From Crocinitomix sp. (GTDB taxonomy: Bacteria > Bacteroidota > Bacteroidia > Flavobacteriales_D > Crocinitomicaceae), in assembly GCA_020849935.1 (NCBI GenBank), contig JADZFJ010000089.1:1-5440 (forward strand): a DNA stretch of 5,440 nt, written 5' to 3'. Under the pieces are notes generated by a model, which worked only from the letters and a program-made list of their open reading frames with translations, did not search any database and was not told the origin of the DNA. Made by a program: the position numbers and the translations under genes. How positions within the stretch are numbered: position 1 is the stretch's first letter; each line of letters opens with the position of its first letter. Shown piece by piece: positions 5,389 to 5,440 of the stretch.

Positions 5389-5440
5389 CTTGTGTCTCGA
5401 ATTCTGAAAATCTATCAAGTAAATCGCTTTAAATTTCTTA

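Noticed and set aside
5391..5440. Possible start or end of a further gene at the right edge
   Set aside because: Fifty bases show no start with a promoter or ribosome site and no recognisable coding sequence on either strand.

Overview
The window looks like chromosomal DNA from a member of the Bacteroidota, most likely a Flavobacteriaceae species. It is AT-rich. Three genes have a TAnnTTTG-type box just upstream, the form of the Bacteroidota housekeeping -7 element. Most starts follow A-rich stretches rather than Shine-Dalgarno sequences, and exported proteins have short signal peptides ending in ...AQ, ...GQ or ...SQ. This assignment comes from sequence style and remembered family resemblance, not from a database search.

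Layout, left to right. (1) 1-538, minus: sedoheptulose-7-phosphate isomerase GmhA, cut by the left edge just before its last catalytic histidine. (2) 539-650: short divergent intergenic region with one -7-like box per strand. (3) 651-1073, plus: small secreted protein of unknown function. (4) 1095-2129, minus: secreted endonuclease/exonuclease/phosphatase (EEP) family protein, convergent with the previous gene across only 21 bases. (5) 2130-2430: intergenic, with an AT-rich imperfect hairpin, a locally GC-rich repeat-like element containing two strong hairpins, and a clear intrinsic terminator for the next gene. (6) 2431-3354, minus: membrane-anchored SPFH protein closest to plant hypersensitive-induced-response (HIR) proteins. 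(7) 3355-3655: AT-rich divergent intergenic region. (8) 3656-4537, plus: fabD, malonyl-CoA:ACP transacylase, with an intrinsic terminator. (9) 4639-5307, plus: periplasmic protein with a transthyretin-like N-terminal domain and an OmpA peptidoglycan-binding C-terminal domain, followed by a second terminator. (10) 5308-5440: no gene seen.

The genes do not form one pathway. They are separately transcribed genes: GmhA starts ADP-heptose synthesis for surface glycans, FabD loads malonate onto acyl carrier protein for fatty acid synthesis, the SPFH protein is a probable membrane-organising scaffold, and the OmpA-like protein probably ties to peptidoglycan. The shared theme is the cell envelope, but I would not read it as a functional cluster. 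I find no RNA gene, CRISPR array, transposase or defence system. The least explained part is the structured element at about 2243-2372, which looks like a dispersed intergenic repeat.
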